Below are positions 46,345-54,593 of a stretch of 64,000 nucleotides of DNA, piece by piece. This DNA comes from Lewinellaceae bacterium (GTDB lineage Bacteria; Bacteroidota; Bacteroidia; Chitinophagales; Saprospiraceae). The stretch spans positions 496,001-560,000 of the forward strand of contig JACJYR010000003.1 in NCBI GenBank assembly GCA_020636005.1, given 5' to 3'. Within the stretch, counting starts at the first letter, position 1. The number at the start of each line of letters is the position of its first letter. Below the pieces are notes generated by a model. That model had not been told where the DNA came from, ran no database searches, and worked only from the letters and a program-made list of their open reading frames with translations. The position numbers were made by a program, and so were the translations under genes.

Positions 46345-47811
46345 CTAGCCATAAATTTTCCCATAAATTTCTTTCAAAGCCTGTCTTTTTTCCAGGTAAA
46401 CATCATGCTTTGCCATGTCCGGTTGATAGGTTTGAGAGGCCCCGGCCATTTCTTTTATCAAAGAAAAATCAGGGATAATTCCTAAGGATCTCAGGCCCAG
46501 AAGGGCTGCGCCGAAGGCACTGGCATCCCCGCTTTCCGTCACCGTGATTTTCTTGCCAAACACATCGGCTGCCATTTGCACCCAAACAGGCATTTTTGTG
46601 AAACCACCGTTGGCATATATGACCTCCATTGGGGCTGCCACTTGCTCCAAAACCTCGCCGACAATGGCCATGTTCAGCACGATACCCTCAAGCACTGCTT
46701 TGTGTAAATGTGCTTTTGTATGGAGTTTTTTTAAACCGAAAAAACCTCCTGTGGCACGTGCATTCCATACGGGGGCCCTTTCGCCTAACATATAGGGGAT
46801 GAATAACAACCCCTCGCTTCCAGCCGGAAGCCCTTGGACGGCAGCCTGCCTTGAAACCATGCTTTTTGCCGCAGGGCCAGTACCAAAAAACTGGCGGGTG
46901 AACCACTCATATACCACGCCGCCGTTATTGCTCGCACCGCCCGATACATAAGAATCCTTTTCAAGCAGGTAATTGAAAATGCGTTCCTTCGGATCCATCA
47001 CCGGCCTGGCATTGTTCATTCTCAGGGCGCCGCTGGTGCCTATCGTCAGCACCGCCTCGCCCGGTTCGGAAGCACCCGCACCTAAATTGGCCAGGCAACC
47101 GTCAGATGCACCGATAATAAACGGTGTCTCAGGAGAAATACCAAGATAACTGAATGCTTGCCGAAAGGCTCCTAAATTGAAATCGGGTGGGACTGGCTGC
47201 GGCAATTGATAAAGGTCGATACCCGCAAAATCGAGGGATGGTTGAAACCATTCGAAGGCTGCGGCATCAAAAAGCCCAGTGGCGGATGCTATGGAATAAT
47301 CGGTAAGCCAATGCCCGGTCAACTGATGTATCAGGTATTCCTTGATGCCAATAAACTTGAACGTTTTCTGAAAAACCGAAGGTTGATGCCTTCTCAACCA
47401 GGCGATTTTACAAAGGGGGGACATGGGGTGGATGGGTGTGCCGGTGTGCCTGTAGATTTCCATTCCTGCCGGTGTTCCTTTCAGTTTATCTGCAATATCA
47501 GCACTGCGGCTATCAGACCACAGGATGCTGTTGGTCAGGGCATTTCCTTTTTTATCCACAGCAATCAGCGAATGCATGGCACTGCTGAGTGAAATACAGG
47601 CCGGGCTTCCTGCCATTGCAACCACCAGGTGTTTTAAACAAGTAATGGCGCTTTTGAATACGCTGTGAGGCACCTGTTCCTGGTACCCCGGCCGGGGGCA
47701 AAGGGTAGGGTAGGCGATGGACTTTTTGCCCAGGACTGATCCTGCCCCATCAAAAGCAACAGCTTTTACGCTGGAAGTGCCGATGTCCAGGCCGATGAAG
47801 TATGCCGTCAT
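46345..47811 (-). CDS. gntK: FGGY-family gluconokinase
   Basis: The start is set at the ATG at 47811 because the fold begins there (MTAYFIGLDIGTSSVKAVAF); 36 extra upstream residues in the same frame have no family match. The 488-residue kinase shows TGTPIHPMSPLCKIAWLR, a cue of FGGY gluconokinases, plus SLSSAMHSLIAVD, LWSDSRS, IGTSGALR and GGASNNGG. It would phosphorylate gluconate to 6-phosphogluconate. It is convergent with the PQQ sugar dehydrogenase (47 bp apart), so external oxidation and internal phosphorylation may form one route. A related sugar acid or xylulose as substrate cannot be excluded. Confidence 0.82.
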   Translation of the reverse strand: MTAYFIGLDIGTSSVKAVAFDGAGSVLGKKSIAYPTLCPRPGYQEQVPHSVFKSAITCLKHLVVAMAGSPACISLSSAMHSLIAVDKKGNALTNSILWSDSRSADIADKLKGTPAGMEIYRHTGTPIHPMSPLCKIAWLRRHQPSVFQKTFKFIGIKEYLIHQLTGHWLTDYSIASATGLFDAAAFEWFQPSLDFAGIDLYQLPQPVPPDFNLGAFRQAFSYLGISPETPFIIGASDGCLANLGAGASEPGEAVLTIGTSGALRMNNARPVMDPKERIFNYLLEKDSYVSGGASNNGGVVYEWFTRQFFGTGPAAKSMVSRQAAVQGLPAGSEGLLFIPYMLGERAPVWNARATGGFFGLKKLHTKAHLHKAVLEGIVLNMAIVGEVLEQVAAPMEVIYANGGFTKMPVWVQMAADVFGKKITVTESGDASAFGAALLGLRSLGIIPDFSLIKEMAGASQTYQPDMAKHDVYLEKRQALKEIYGKIYG

Positions 47812-47931
47812 TTTCCAACCATTTTTTGTGAAAAGGCTATGAATTGATAATTTGCCGCATGTTTTGAAAAAAATCATCAGTTGATGTGCTTCTACTGGCA
47901 CAACTGTGGAAGTTCGCAAAATTTAACAACC

Positions 47932-48954
47932 ATGCAAAATGCCCAGCAATCATTCCTCAAAAATGTCAAAGCGCTGATCGAAGAGGACGAAATTGAACAG
48001 GCCTTGCAGTTTCTGGAGGACTTAGATGAAAAACTCCAGATTGGCATTGAAAACGACATCGTACTGCAAAAGGCGAGGTTCAAAAGCAACGAGAAGGACA
48101 ACGCACGGGGATTGATACCATTCGATAATTATAACCGGACCAAGGCCCAAATACGGTTCAATTTGATCATGATAACGGATGGTATCCCCCGAAAGCTGGA
48201 ATTGAACAGCATGGTAAACGGCATTGCGGCCTATAATTTTCAGGTACCCGAAGAAAAGGAACTGGATGGCGTATTGGAGAAGCTGCTGGGGGACAAGAGC
48301 CATTTGCTAAAAATATCCTGGCTGGAAAAAGCAATGAAAGCAGCAAAAAGCGTGTGCAGGATAGTGCTGCCTGACGGGTCAACGGGTACCGGGTTCCTGA
48401 CCGAGGGGGATTATTTGTTTACCAACAACCACGTGCTGCCCAACCAGGAGGCCGCAGCGGATGCCTACATTGAATTTAACTTTGAGGAAGATGTGTCCGG
48501 CAACAGTAAGACTAGATATCGTTACACACTGAACGTTTCGGCTTTTATTACAAGTAAAGAACTGGATTTTACCAGGGTTAAGGTTGATGTATCTTCCAAC
48601 ACTACGCCCGTCAGCGAATGGGGCTATTTGCAGTTCGCTCCGGACGCCGTACCTGTCGTGAGAGATCCTGTCAATATTATCCAGCACCCGGACGGGAGCG
48701 AAAAGCAAATTTCCTTGAATTTCAACGAAGTGGTTTCCGTGTGGGACAAATGGCTTTTTTACAAAGCCCAGACCAAGCCTGGATCGAGCGGTTCGCCGGT
48801 CTTGAACCAGGATATGAAAGTGGTCGCCATCCACCATGCAGGCAGGGACATGGCCGAAGGGGGGATTGTCATCAATGAAAAAGGGGAAAGGGCGGAGGCC
48901 AACCGTGGCGTGATGATTTCTTTTATCCTGGACGAAATAAAAAAATACGGATAG
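47932..48954 (+). CDS. EAD11-like domain fused to a trypsin-like serine protease
   Basis: Residues ~1-90 are helical (FLKNVKALIEEDEIEQALQF, then an L-Q-A-R-like stretch and DNYNRTKAQIRFNLIMI) and fit the effector-associated domain EAD11, an adaptor domain of bacterial conflict systems. Residues ~140-340 are a trypsin-like protease with His167 (TNNHVL), Asp212 (ELDFTRV) and Ser286 (PGSSGSPVL). There is no signal peptide, so it is intracellular. Such EAD-protease fusions are known as effectors that are recruited by other EAD-bearing sensors such as NTPases; no such partner is next to it here. The ATG at 47932 is chosen because the domain begins there. Confidence 0.75.
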   Translation: MQNAQQSFLKNVKALIEEDEIEQALQFLEDLDEKLQIGIENDIVLQKARFKSNEKDNARGLIPFDNYNRTKAQIRFNLIMITDGIPRKLELNSMVNGIAAYNFQVPEEKELDGVLEKLLGDKSHLLKISWLEKAMKAAKSVCRIVLPDGSTGTGFLTEGDYLFTNNHVLPNQEAAADAYIEFNFEEDVSGNSKTRYRYTLNVSAFITSKELDFTRVKVDVSSNTTPVSEWGYLQFAPDAVPVVRDPVNIIQHPDGSEKQISLNFNEVVSVWDKWLFYKAQTKPGSSGSPVLNQDMKVVAIHHAGRDMAEGGIVINEKGERAEANRGVMISFILDEIKKYG

Positions 48955-49013
48955 CCGTATCTACAGTTTGAAAGGTAAAGGCCAGTCAATTGCGGGAAAA
49001 ATCAACCCGTGGC

Positions 49014-49424
49014 CTAATGGGGTCTGCTCCTTCCTTTATAATCAAAACATGCCCTGAAAAGGGCCGCCCAGCCAGCTATGAGCAGTACGCCCCCGATGGG
49101 TGTAATTGGGCCAGCCAACGTAGCCAGATCGGGCATTTCCAAGAATTCCACCAAGGCCAATAAATAAAGCGAGCCAGAGAAAAGTGCAATGCCTGATACA
49201 AACAACCAACCTGCTATTTCTGCCCACCGTTTTGATACATACCGGCCAAGTATGGCCACCGCAATCAGCACAATGGTATGGTAGAATTGGTAGCGGACTC
49301 CTGTATCAAAAATTTGGATCTGGTGGTCGGTAAGGACTTTTTTGAGGATGTGGGCTGCAAAAGCTCCTAGGGCCACGGCAAACATGCCGGAGAGGCATGC
49401 AATCAAAAGAAATTTTCGTGTCAT
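49014..49424 (-). CDS. DUF423 family membrane protein
   Basis: 136 residues with four membrane spans and family cues (ALGAFAAHILKK, FDTGVRYQFYHTIVL, FSGSLYLLAL, ITPIGGVLLIAGW). The start is set at the ATG at 49424, where the family normally starts, not at a frame opening 105 bp upstream. The function of DUF423 is unknown. It is convergent with the EAD-protease gene. Confidence 0.88.
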   Translation of the reverse strand: MTRKFLLIACLSGMFAVALGAFAAHILKKVLTDHQIQIFDTGVRYQFYHTIVLIAVAILGRYVSKRWAEIAGWLFVSGIALFSGSLYLLALVEFLEMPDLATLAGPITPIGGVLLIAGWAALFRACFDYKGRSRPH

Positions 49425-49579
49425 TGTCTCCGTTGAAGTGCTGATGAAAAGGCGGCGAAAATAGCGAATAGGATCCATTGCATGCAACACTTTTCTTACA
49501 AATCTGCGGCTGCGGTTTCTTTGTGGCATTCGATCCTGATTTTGAAAGGAGGGCTTGTCTTTGCATTGAGCGTGGCTTT

Positions 49580-50068
49580 TTATTCCAACTCAATGAGGAT
49601 TTCCCCTTTTTCCACGGCTTTTCCTTTATCTGTATGGATTGCTTTTACCATGCCTTCCCCCGGCGACTTGATGACATTTTCCATTTTCATGGCCTCCAGG
49701 ATCAAAAGTGTATCGCCGTGCACGATAGTTTGGCCCGGCTCAACAGCTATGTCAAGCACCAGGCCGGGCATGGGTGCCCTTATTTCACTGATCTTATGGA
49801 TAACGGTAGCGCTAAGGCCCATCTTGTCAACCAACTGATCAAAGGCATCGGCGATGTCAACTTGGAAAAGCTGTCCGTTCAAAGTAAGCACCACCTTTTT
49901 TTGCTGGGTATTTATGGACTGGATGTAGGCATGATAGGATTGATTATTCTGTAAAATATGGTGCAGTCCCCCTTCCTTTATGACCAGGTCAAAATCTGAT
50001 ATGACCGAGGGATCTAACTCAACGTCAAATTTTCCATTCACTGTCAACTTAAATTTTTCACTATTCAT
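49580..50068 (-). CDS. biotin carboxyl carrier-type protein
   Basis: 162 residues ending in a biotinyl/lipoyl domain (~94-162) with the biotinylation motif EAMKMEN (Lys128) and the APMPG start seen in carrier subunits of propionyl-CoA or related carboxylases. The first 90 residues are a beta-rich linker. It needs a biotin carboxylase and carboxyltransferase partner; none lies within the window. Confidence 0.88.
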   Translation of the reverse strand: MNSEKFKLTVNGKFDVELDPSVISDFDLVIKEGGLHHILQNNQSYHAYIQSINTQQKKVVLTLNGQLFQVDIADAFDQLVDKMGLSATVIHKISEIRAPMPGLVLDIAVEPGQTIVHGDTLLILEAMKMENVIKSPGEGMVKAIHTDKGKAVEKGEILIELE

Positions 50069-50109
50069 CTTATTGGATTTCGTTCTATGACAAACTCTGT
50101 AGAGTAAGG

Positions 50110-50179
50110 AAACCGTTAAAACGGTTTAGCACATAACCGCTTGATTCTCAACCCACGACTTAAGTCGTGGGTTGAGAAT
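50110..50179. repeat. paired palindromes between the biotin carrier and the membrane protein gene
   Basis: An 18-bp hairpin (50110-50127; AAACCGTT/AACGGTTT) is followed by a perfect 36-bp palindrome at 50144-50179, centred on CTTAAG with ACCCACGA arms. A half-site like the first hairpin (ccgttttaatgg) recurs at ~50,199. The layout suggests a small non-autonomous repeat element. The rest of the gap up to 50314 shows nothing more. Confidence 0.75.
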
Positions 50180-50314
50180 TTGGCTGTCGCTTTGAGCCGT
50201 TTTAATGGCTGACCACAAGATTTGTCAAAAAACCATGAATTAAACGGTTCTAATGTAAAAATTGCCGAATCTACTCACGCAAACCAGTCAGCCTGGAAAG
50301 CTACCGCGAACTGC

Positions 50315-50701
50315 TTACCGGGCTTTTATTTTTCCCAATTTCGTCATGAACAGGGTTTCAAAGATGGTAAAAACGAGGTAAACAAGAAAGAACGGTAGGA
50401 TAAAGTATTTTCCGGTGGGTTGAGCAACTTTAGTGTAAGCAATGATGATGGTGATGGAAAGAAACAGTTTAACAAAAGTAAAAACCATGATGAGCCGGGT
50501 AAAAGCATTTTTGTCTTTGCTTACTGCTGCCTTTACAGCCATTAGGTACATAACAACTGTAATGCCTGCGAAGAAGGCGAGGCTGAAAAATGAAAGCAAG
50601 CGATCTGCCTTGAAAACGGGGGAAAATTGAAAAAGTATCAAAACAACAAGGGCGCTTCCAGTCAACATGATAAGTTGCAAAAAAAAGCGGCGCCGGTTCA
50701 T
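50315..50701 (-). CDS. four-span membrane protein, AtpI-like by position
   Basis: 128 residues with four hydrophobic spans (LIMLTGSALVVLILFQF, LLSFFSLAFFAGITVVMYLM, LIMVFTFVKLFLSITIII, YFILPFFLVYLVFTIFETLF). In Bacteroidota a protein of this size often stands between atpZ and atpB in the ATP synthase cluster, and here it follows atpZ. No atpB follows; a biotin carrier gene does. The assignment is by context only. Confidence 0.6.
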   Translation of the reverse strand: MNRRRFFLQLIMLTGSALVVLILFQFSPVFKADRLLSFFSLAFFAGITVVMYLMAVKAAVSKDKNAFTRLIMVFTFVKLFLSITIIIAYTKVAQPTGKYFILPFFLVYLVFTIFETLFMTKLGKIKAR

Positions 50702-50723
50702 ATCGGTGGGTGGATTTTCGTGA

Positions 50724-50744
50724 TTAGGATCGAAGGAAAAATAA
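50724..50744. repeat. 21-bp dispersed repeat, copy 2
   Basis: Identical to 33781-33801 and again followed by a small hairpin (AAAATGA/TCATTTT, ~50,743-50,761). Here it lies in the 123-bp gap between atpZ and the membrane protein gene. Confidence 0.6.
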
Positions 50745-50824
50745 AATGACTATTTCATTTTAAAAAACCCTTCCTGTACAGGGGTTTCGAAATCAAAATA
50801 GCGAAGTTATTTTTTCAACGTTAC

Positions 50825-51010
50825 TTAGTGATTATCAGTGTGGATTAAGTCTTTGAAAGTGGTGTAAAGTGCGGCAAAAAGGAAGAGTATTAAACAAAGG
50901 GAAGTGATATAGGGCCGTTCCATGCCAAAGAACTGATCCAGTTTTTTGCCCAGAAACGCCCCGATAGCGAGGAGAATGCCCATTTGAAACGCCATTCCGG
51001 CGTACTTCAT
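50825..51010 (-). CDS. AtpZ/AtpI family protein
   Basis: 61 residues with two membrane helices (MAFQMGILLAIGAFLGKKLD and ITSLCLILFLFAALYTTF), the glycine-rich first helix and the G-x2-LD motif of AtpZ. This family assists F1Fo-ATP synthase, possibly in ion uptake or c-ring assembly. The ATG at 51010 is preferred; 44 further upstream residues would overlap the bactofilin gene, whose stop is only 5 bp before this start. Confidence 0.8.
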   Translation of the reverse strand: MKYAGMAFQMGILLAIGAFLGKKLDQFFGMERPYITSLCLILFLFAALYTTFKDLIHTDNH

Positions 51011-51014
51011 AAAA

Positions 51015-51512
51015 TTAATTGACTTTCTCTTTGGATAGATGTTGGGCTTTTCCTGCAATTTCTTGTGCGTCAGAGGTTTTAGAATTGGAGACAATTTTAT
51101 GGGAATCCGAGGAATGCTTGGCCGAACCATTGGATTGCTCACCTGCTACTTTGTAAGATCCACTGATGATTGCTCCTGATTGTACCACCAGTTTGCCGTA
51201 GCTGACCTCGCCCGTTACTTTGGCAGTTTCCCGGATATTGAGCAGTTCGTCCACACGGAGGTTGCCTTCAAAGGTTCCTTCAATCACGGCATTCTGGCAC
51301 TTCACTATACCTTCTATCGCACCGGTGGGGCCGACAATAACTTTAGCGTCGCAGTAAAGTTCTCCTTTGATGGTGCCGTCAATGCGGATGTCATTGGTAG
51401 ATTTTACCTTTCCCTCAAGGACGGTGCCCTGAACAAGGCTGTTTAATGAATGCGAAGAAGCAGCAGGAGTAGTGCTTTTTCCGGTATCTTTTTGTTTACT
51501 GTTACCAAACAT
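51015..51512 (-). CDS. bactofilin
   Basis: 165 residues with the central bactofilin beta-helix (~25-125; GTVLEGKVKSTNDIRIDGTI, AIEGIVKCQNAVIEG, KVTGEVSYGKLVVQSGAIISG) flanked by disordered Ser/Lys-rich ends. Bactofilins polymerise without nucleotide into membrane-linked filaments that shape cells or place proteins. It is the first gene of a short minus-strand run with atpZ and the four-span protein, an order known in this phylum. Confidence 0.92.
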   Translation of the reverse strand: MFGNSKQKDTGKSTTPAASSHSLNSLVQGTVLEGKVKSTNDIRIDGTIKGELYCDAKVIVGPTGAIEGIVKCQNAVIEGTFEGNLRVDELLNIRETAKVTGEVSYGKLVVQSGAIISGSYKVAGEQSNGSAKHSSDSHKIVSNSKTSDAQEIAGKAQHLSKEKVN

Positions 51513-51797
51513 AGGAATGAAGTTTTTGTAGAATTGGCGATGTTGCTTTGTGTTTGTTTTATGCCTTTACATCACATCCCTTCCAAGACTCAGTTTTTGG
51601 GAAGAAAAAGAATAGTTAAACAAAAAAGGCTGACAAAACCAACTCCTAAGTTTTCACACAGTCTGTTCAAAAGTCGAAGATATGACTTTTTCAATTTATC
51701 ATATAACTGTGCGCAAAAATTTTGATTTTCAGACATTTATGAAAAATTAATGCGAGATGCAACTTTCTCTTTTGAACGACGGGGTGATTTCAAACTC
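51513..51797. other. AT-rich upstream region of bactofilin, no gene seen
   Basis: No convincing open frame or TAnnTTTG element on the minus strand was found. The stretch 51,690-51,760 is very AT-rich and should hold the bactofilin promoter. Confidence 0.4.
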
Positions 51798-51839
51798 AAA
51801 AAAATAACCCGCAGGAAACAGGTGCCTGCGGGTTATTTT
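51798..51839 (-). terminator. rho-independent terminator of porP/sprF
   Basis: A perfect 15-bp stem (51801-51815 with 51825-51839). On the minus strand it is followed by a run of eight T's. It lies 36 bp beyond the porP stop. Confidence 0.9.
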
Positions 51840-51874
51840 GTTCAAATAAAAATTACCCTAATAGATGATAAGGC

Positions 51875-52930
51875 TTAGAAGTTCGGACAATAAACACCGC
51901 GGCGCTCGTTGCCACAGAACTTATAAACGAGGGCGAACTCAAATGCTCCGTTGCTGCTACTGGCGGGCCTGAGTGCAGACACGTTGATGTCGTAGCTAAA
52001 GCCCAGGCTGAACTGATTGTAGTCGAACCGGGTAGATAGGATGACGGCATCCGTGAGGATACCAGTCTGCACCTTATTGGAAATCCGAACCCAGCCACCT
52101 AATTGGAAAGCCTGGTAGTTGCTGAACTTGCCACGACCGCTGCCCAATAAAAATTTAAAGCTCGTACCAGAATTCAACTGAAAGGATGGCCCTTGTTTCA
52201 TGGCAATAATACCTGGCACCAGGCCGAAGCGGGGAGCCAGTTCAAATTCGCCGCCTACATGCCCTGTGAAGCGGCTGTAGATGAAGTCTTCGTTATTGCT
52301 GTTGAAAGACTGGTTGGCCCTGTTCAGGTGGTGGTAGGCCCCGCCAATATAAAGGTTGTTGTTTTCGTCGAACACGGAAAACCACAAAACACCAGCTGCC
52401 AGATCAGCGAAAAGAAAATTGGACTGGTCAAAAGTAGTTTCCAAAGAATTAGCACCTGGATCGTATCCGCCATTGCCATCGTGCTGTGTACCCCACCGCA
52501 GCTTGATGAAGTCAATGCTCCGTTGGGCAAGGCCTGCTTCAAAGCCAAAGGAAAGGTAGTGCGCTTCCTTCCTCCCGCCTGCCAGCCGTTTGGCATAAGA
52601 GGCAGAGATTTTACCGGTTGTTGTTGCGAAATTAGCTTCCCCGGCAACATCGCCCCAGAAAGTAGCACCGATACCAAAATAATCATAACGCCCTACGGCA
52701 ATTTTTTGATCGTAGGAAGCAGAATAGGTTGAATAGGCATTGCTTTTCAGTACACTCGCCCATTGGTTCCTGTAATTGCCTGTAAGGCGGATGTTACAGT
52801 TCATAACACCGGTCAAGGCAGGGTTCAGGTTGAGCGGGGAAAGGTAGAACTGGGAAAAGTGAATATCCTGAGCATTCAGCGTCATCCCAGAAATGAGTAA
52901 AAGGAGAATGAGTAATTGTTTGAATTTCAT
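51875..52930 (-). CDS. PorP/SprF family type IX secretion membrane protein
   Basis: 351 residues with a signal peptide (LLILLLLISGMTLNAQ) and the family start DIHFSQFYLSPLNLNPALTG, then repeated outer-membrane beta strands (YASYSASYDQKI-like, LSFGFEAGLAQRSID, GGWVRISNKVQTGI, FSLGFSYDINVS). PorP/SprF proteins are outer-membrane partners of T9SS cargo, and SprF is needed for SprB surface display. Here the gene stands alone with its own terminator and lies far from the T9SS cargo genes at 11-15 kb and 43.5-46.3 kb. No PorK/L/M/N genes are in the window. Confidence 0.9.
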   Translation of the reverse strand: MKFKQLLILLLLISGMTLNAQDIHFSQFYLSPLNLNPALTGVMNCNIRLTGNYRNQWASVLKSNAYSTYSASYDQKIAVGRYDYFGIGATFWGDVAGEANFATTTGKISASYAKRLAGGRKEAHYLSFGFEAGLAQRSIDFIKLRWGTQHDGNGGYDPGANSLETTFDQSNFLFADLAAGVLWFSVFDENNNLYIGGAYHHLNRANQSFNSNNEDFIYSRFTGHVGGEFELAPRFGLVPGIIAMKQGPSFQLNSGTSFKFLLGSGRGKFSNYQAFQLGGWVRISNKVQTGILTDAVILSTRFDYNQFSLGFSYDINVSALRPASSSNGAFEFALVYKFCGNERRGVYCPNF

Positions 52931-53238
52931 AAATAAAGAGTTAAAAAGCCTGAGTTGCGAGGGAATATTTTTTAACCATCAGGTCTTTCGATACGCAATA
53001 TTAGAGAATACTAATTAATTGGAAGGGGATTTGGTTGTTAAAACTGGAAAAATTGTCGTTGAAGCGGTATCCAGACACCCCGTACAGCAAGAATAAAACC
53101 AATTTTTCACGGGTGTTGGATGGTAAAACGCCTCCTGCTTTTTGATTATTATGTTTTACAATTTGCCGTGGTTTCAAAACTCCGTTCAAGGTACAAAGCA
53201 TTAGGAGGCAAAATCTCCCAAGACTGCACAAAACCGTT
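52931..53238. other. 308-bp gap upstream of porP, no gene seen
   Basis: An open frame on the minus strand (53001-53267) overlaps the end of the oxidase gene and encodes an unconvincing peptide. The rest is AT-rich and probably contains the porP promoter, but no clear consensus element is visible. Confidence 0.4.
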
Positions 53239-54510
53239 TCAAGGGTTTGTGAGCTTTTCCGGGCCAATATCTTTTATCGTACGGCATCCGCAAAGCCCCA
53301 TTGTCAGTTCAAAATCTGCCATCAGGTTTTGGAGTACTTCCCTGACCCCTGCCTCGCCGGCAATGGCAAGGCCGTAGGCGTAGGGCCGCCCTATGCATAC
53401 GGCCTTGGCCCCAATAGCAATCGCCTTAAAAATATCCGAACCGTCCCTGATGCCGCTGTCCATCAATACGGGGATTTTGCCATCAACTGCTGCTACCACT
53501 CCTTTTAATGCCTTGACGGCGGAGATAGCTCCTGCTATTTGCCGGCCTCCATGGTTTGACACGATGATCCCGTCCATCCCGTACTCGATGGCCTGCTTTG
53601 CGTCTGCTGCACTTAAGATGCCTTTTAGCAAAATGGGCAACTTGGAATGCTTTTTTAAAAAAGCCAATTCCTTCCAGGTGATGGAGGGACGGGAGTAGAT
53701 TTCAGTGAATTTTCTGACGGCGGCGATAGGCGTTTTCTTTCTGAGTTTTTCAAAAAAACTTCCCCCTTTAAATTTATTGACTAACCTTATCAGGTTCACC
53801 AATTTTCTGATGCTAAAACCACCTTCATTGGTGATGGAAGCGAGAAAAGCTGGATCACGGATCATTTCCTGGAATATGGGATCGCTCACGTATTGCGCAA
53901 TGCCCATGCCCCCCAAAAAAGGCAGGTAGGCAAGATCCAAATCCCTTGGCCGCCATCCAAGCATGGTGGTATCAAGGGTCAGCACAATGGCACTGCAACC
54001 GCAATCGGCTGCTCTATGGAGCAGGCTTTTGGTCAGCTCGTCCGATTTGCTCCAATAGAGCTGAAACCACCGGGGGCTGCTTCCCATCTGGGCAGCACAC
54101 TTTTCCATTGGAAAGGAAGCCTGGTTGGAAAAAATCATGGGAAGGCCTAGCCCGGAGGCAGCCCTGGCCACATCGATATCCGCCCCGGGATGGGCCAGTT
54201 CAAGCACGCCAATGGGGGCGGTAAGGATTGGGGCTGGCAATTGATAGCCAAAAAGTTGGATGGAAGTATCCCTTTTTGCCACGTCCTGCAGCATGGAAGG
54301 GATAATCTGGTAAGCGTCAAAGCCACGCCGGTTGTTTTCCATGGTGGATTCCAGGCCAGCTCCCCCGGCGATGTAAGCAAAGGCCTCTTTGCTCATCTTT
54401 TGCTTTGCCATTGCTTCCAATTTGTCAAAGCGGACAGGAACAACCGGCTTCGTGCCGGCGAAGCCTTGCAGGTAAATATCCTTTTGCCGTTTGGTGGCCT
54501 CGAATTTCAT
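53239..54510 (-). CDS. FMN-dependent alpha-hydroxy-acid oxidase/dehydrogenase (lactate-type)
   Basis: 423 residues of the glycolate oxidase/L-lactate dehydrogenase barrel. Seen are YIAGGAGLEST (near residue 47), LPAPILTAPIGV, WFQLYWSKS, VLTLDTTMLGWRPRDLDL, the loop SRPSITWKELAFLKK, catalytic SNHGGRQ, and the FMN phosphate motif MDSGIRDGSDIFKAIAIGA plus VCIGRPYAYGLA. It oxidises L-lactate or a related 2-hydroxy acid to the keto acid. The electron acceptor (oxygen or the quinone pool) cannot be told. No membrane anchor or cytochrome b2 domain is seen. Confidence 0.9.
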   Translation of the reverse strand: MKFEATKRQKDIYLQGFAGTKPVVPVRFDKLEAMAKQKMSKEAFAYIAGGAGLESTMENNRRGFDAYQIIPSMLQDVAKRDTSIQLFGYQLPAPILTAPIGVLELAHPGADIDVARAASGLGLPMIFSNQASFPMEKCAAQMGSSPRWFQLYWSKSDELTKSLLHRAADCGCSAIVLTLDTTMLGWRPRDLDLAYLPFLGGMGIAQYVSDPIFQEMIRDPAFLASITNEGGFSIRKLVNLIRLVNKFKGGSFFEKLRKKTPIAAVRKFTEIYSRPSITWKELAFLKKHSKLPILLKGILSAADAKQAIEYGMDGIIVSNHGGRQIAGAISAVKALKGVVAAVDGKIPVLMDSGIRDGSDIFKAIAIGAKAVCIGRPYAYGLAIAGEAGVREVLQNLMADFELTMGLCGCRTIKDIGPEKLTNP

Positions 54511-54593
54511 GGTAATTTACGGACTTGATTATCAACTACATAATGGCATAACTCACACTGGAAAAAGCATGGAATCCCCCCTTCTTTCCGCTA

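Noticed and set aside
53001..53267. 88-codon minus-strand gene between the oxidase and porP
   Set aside because: It starts inside the oxidase coding end and has no family match or signal.
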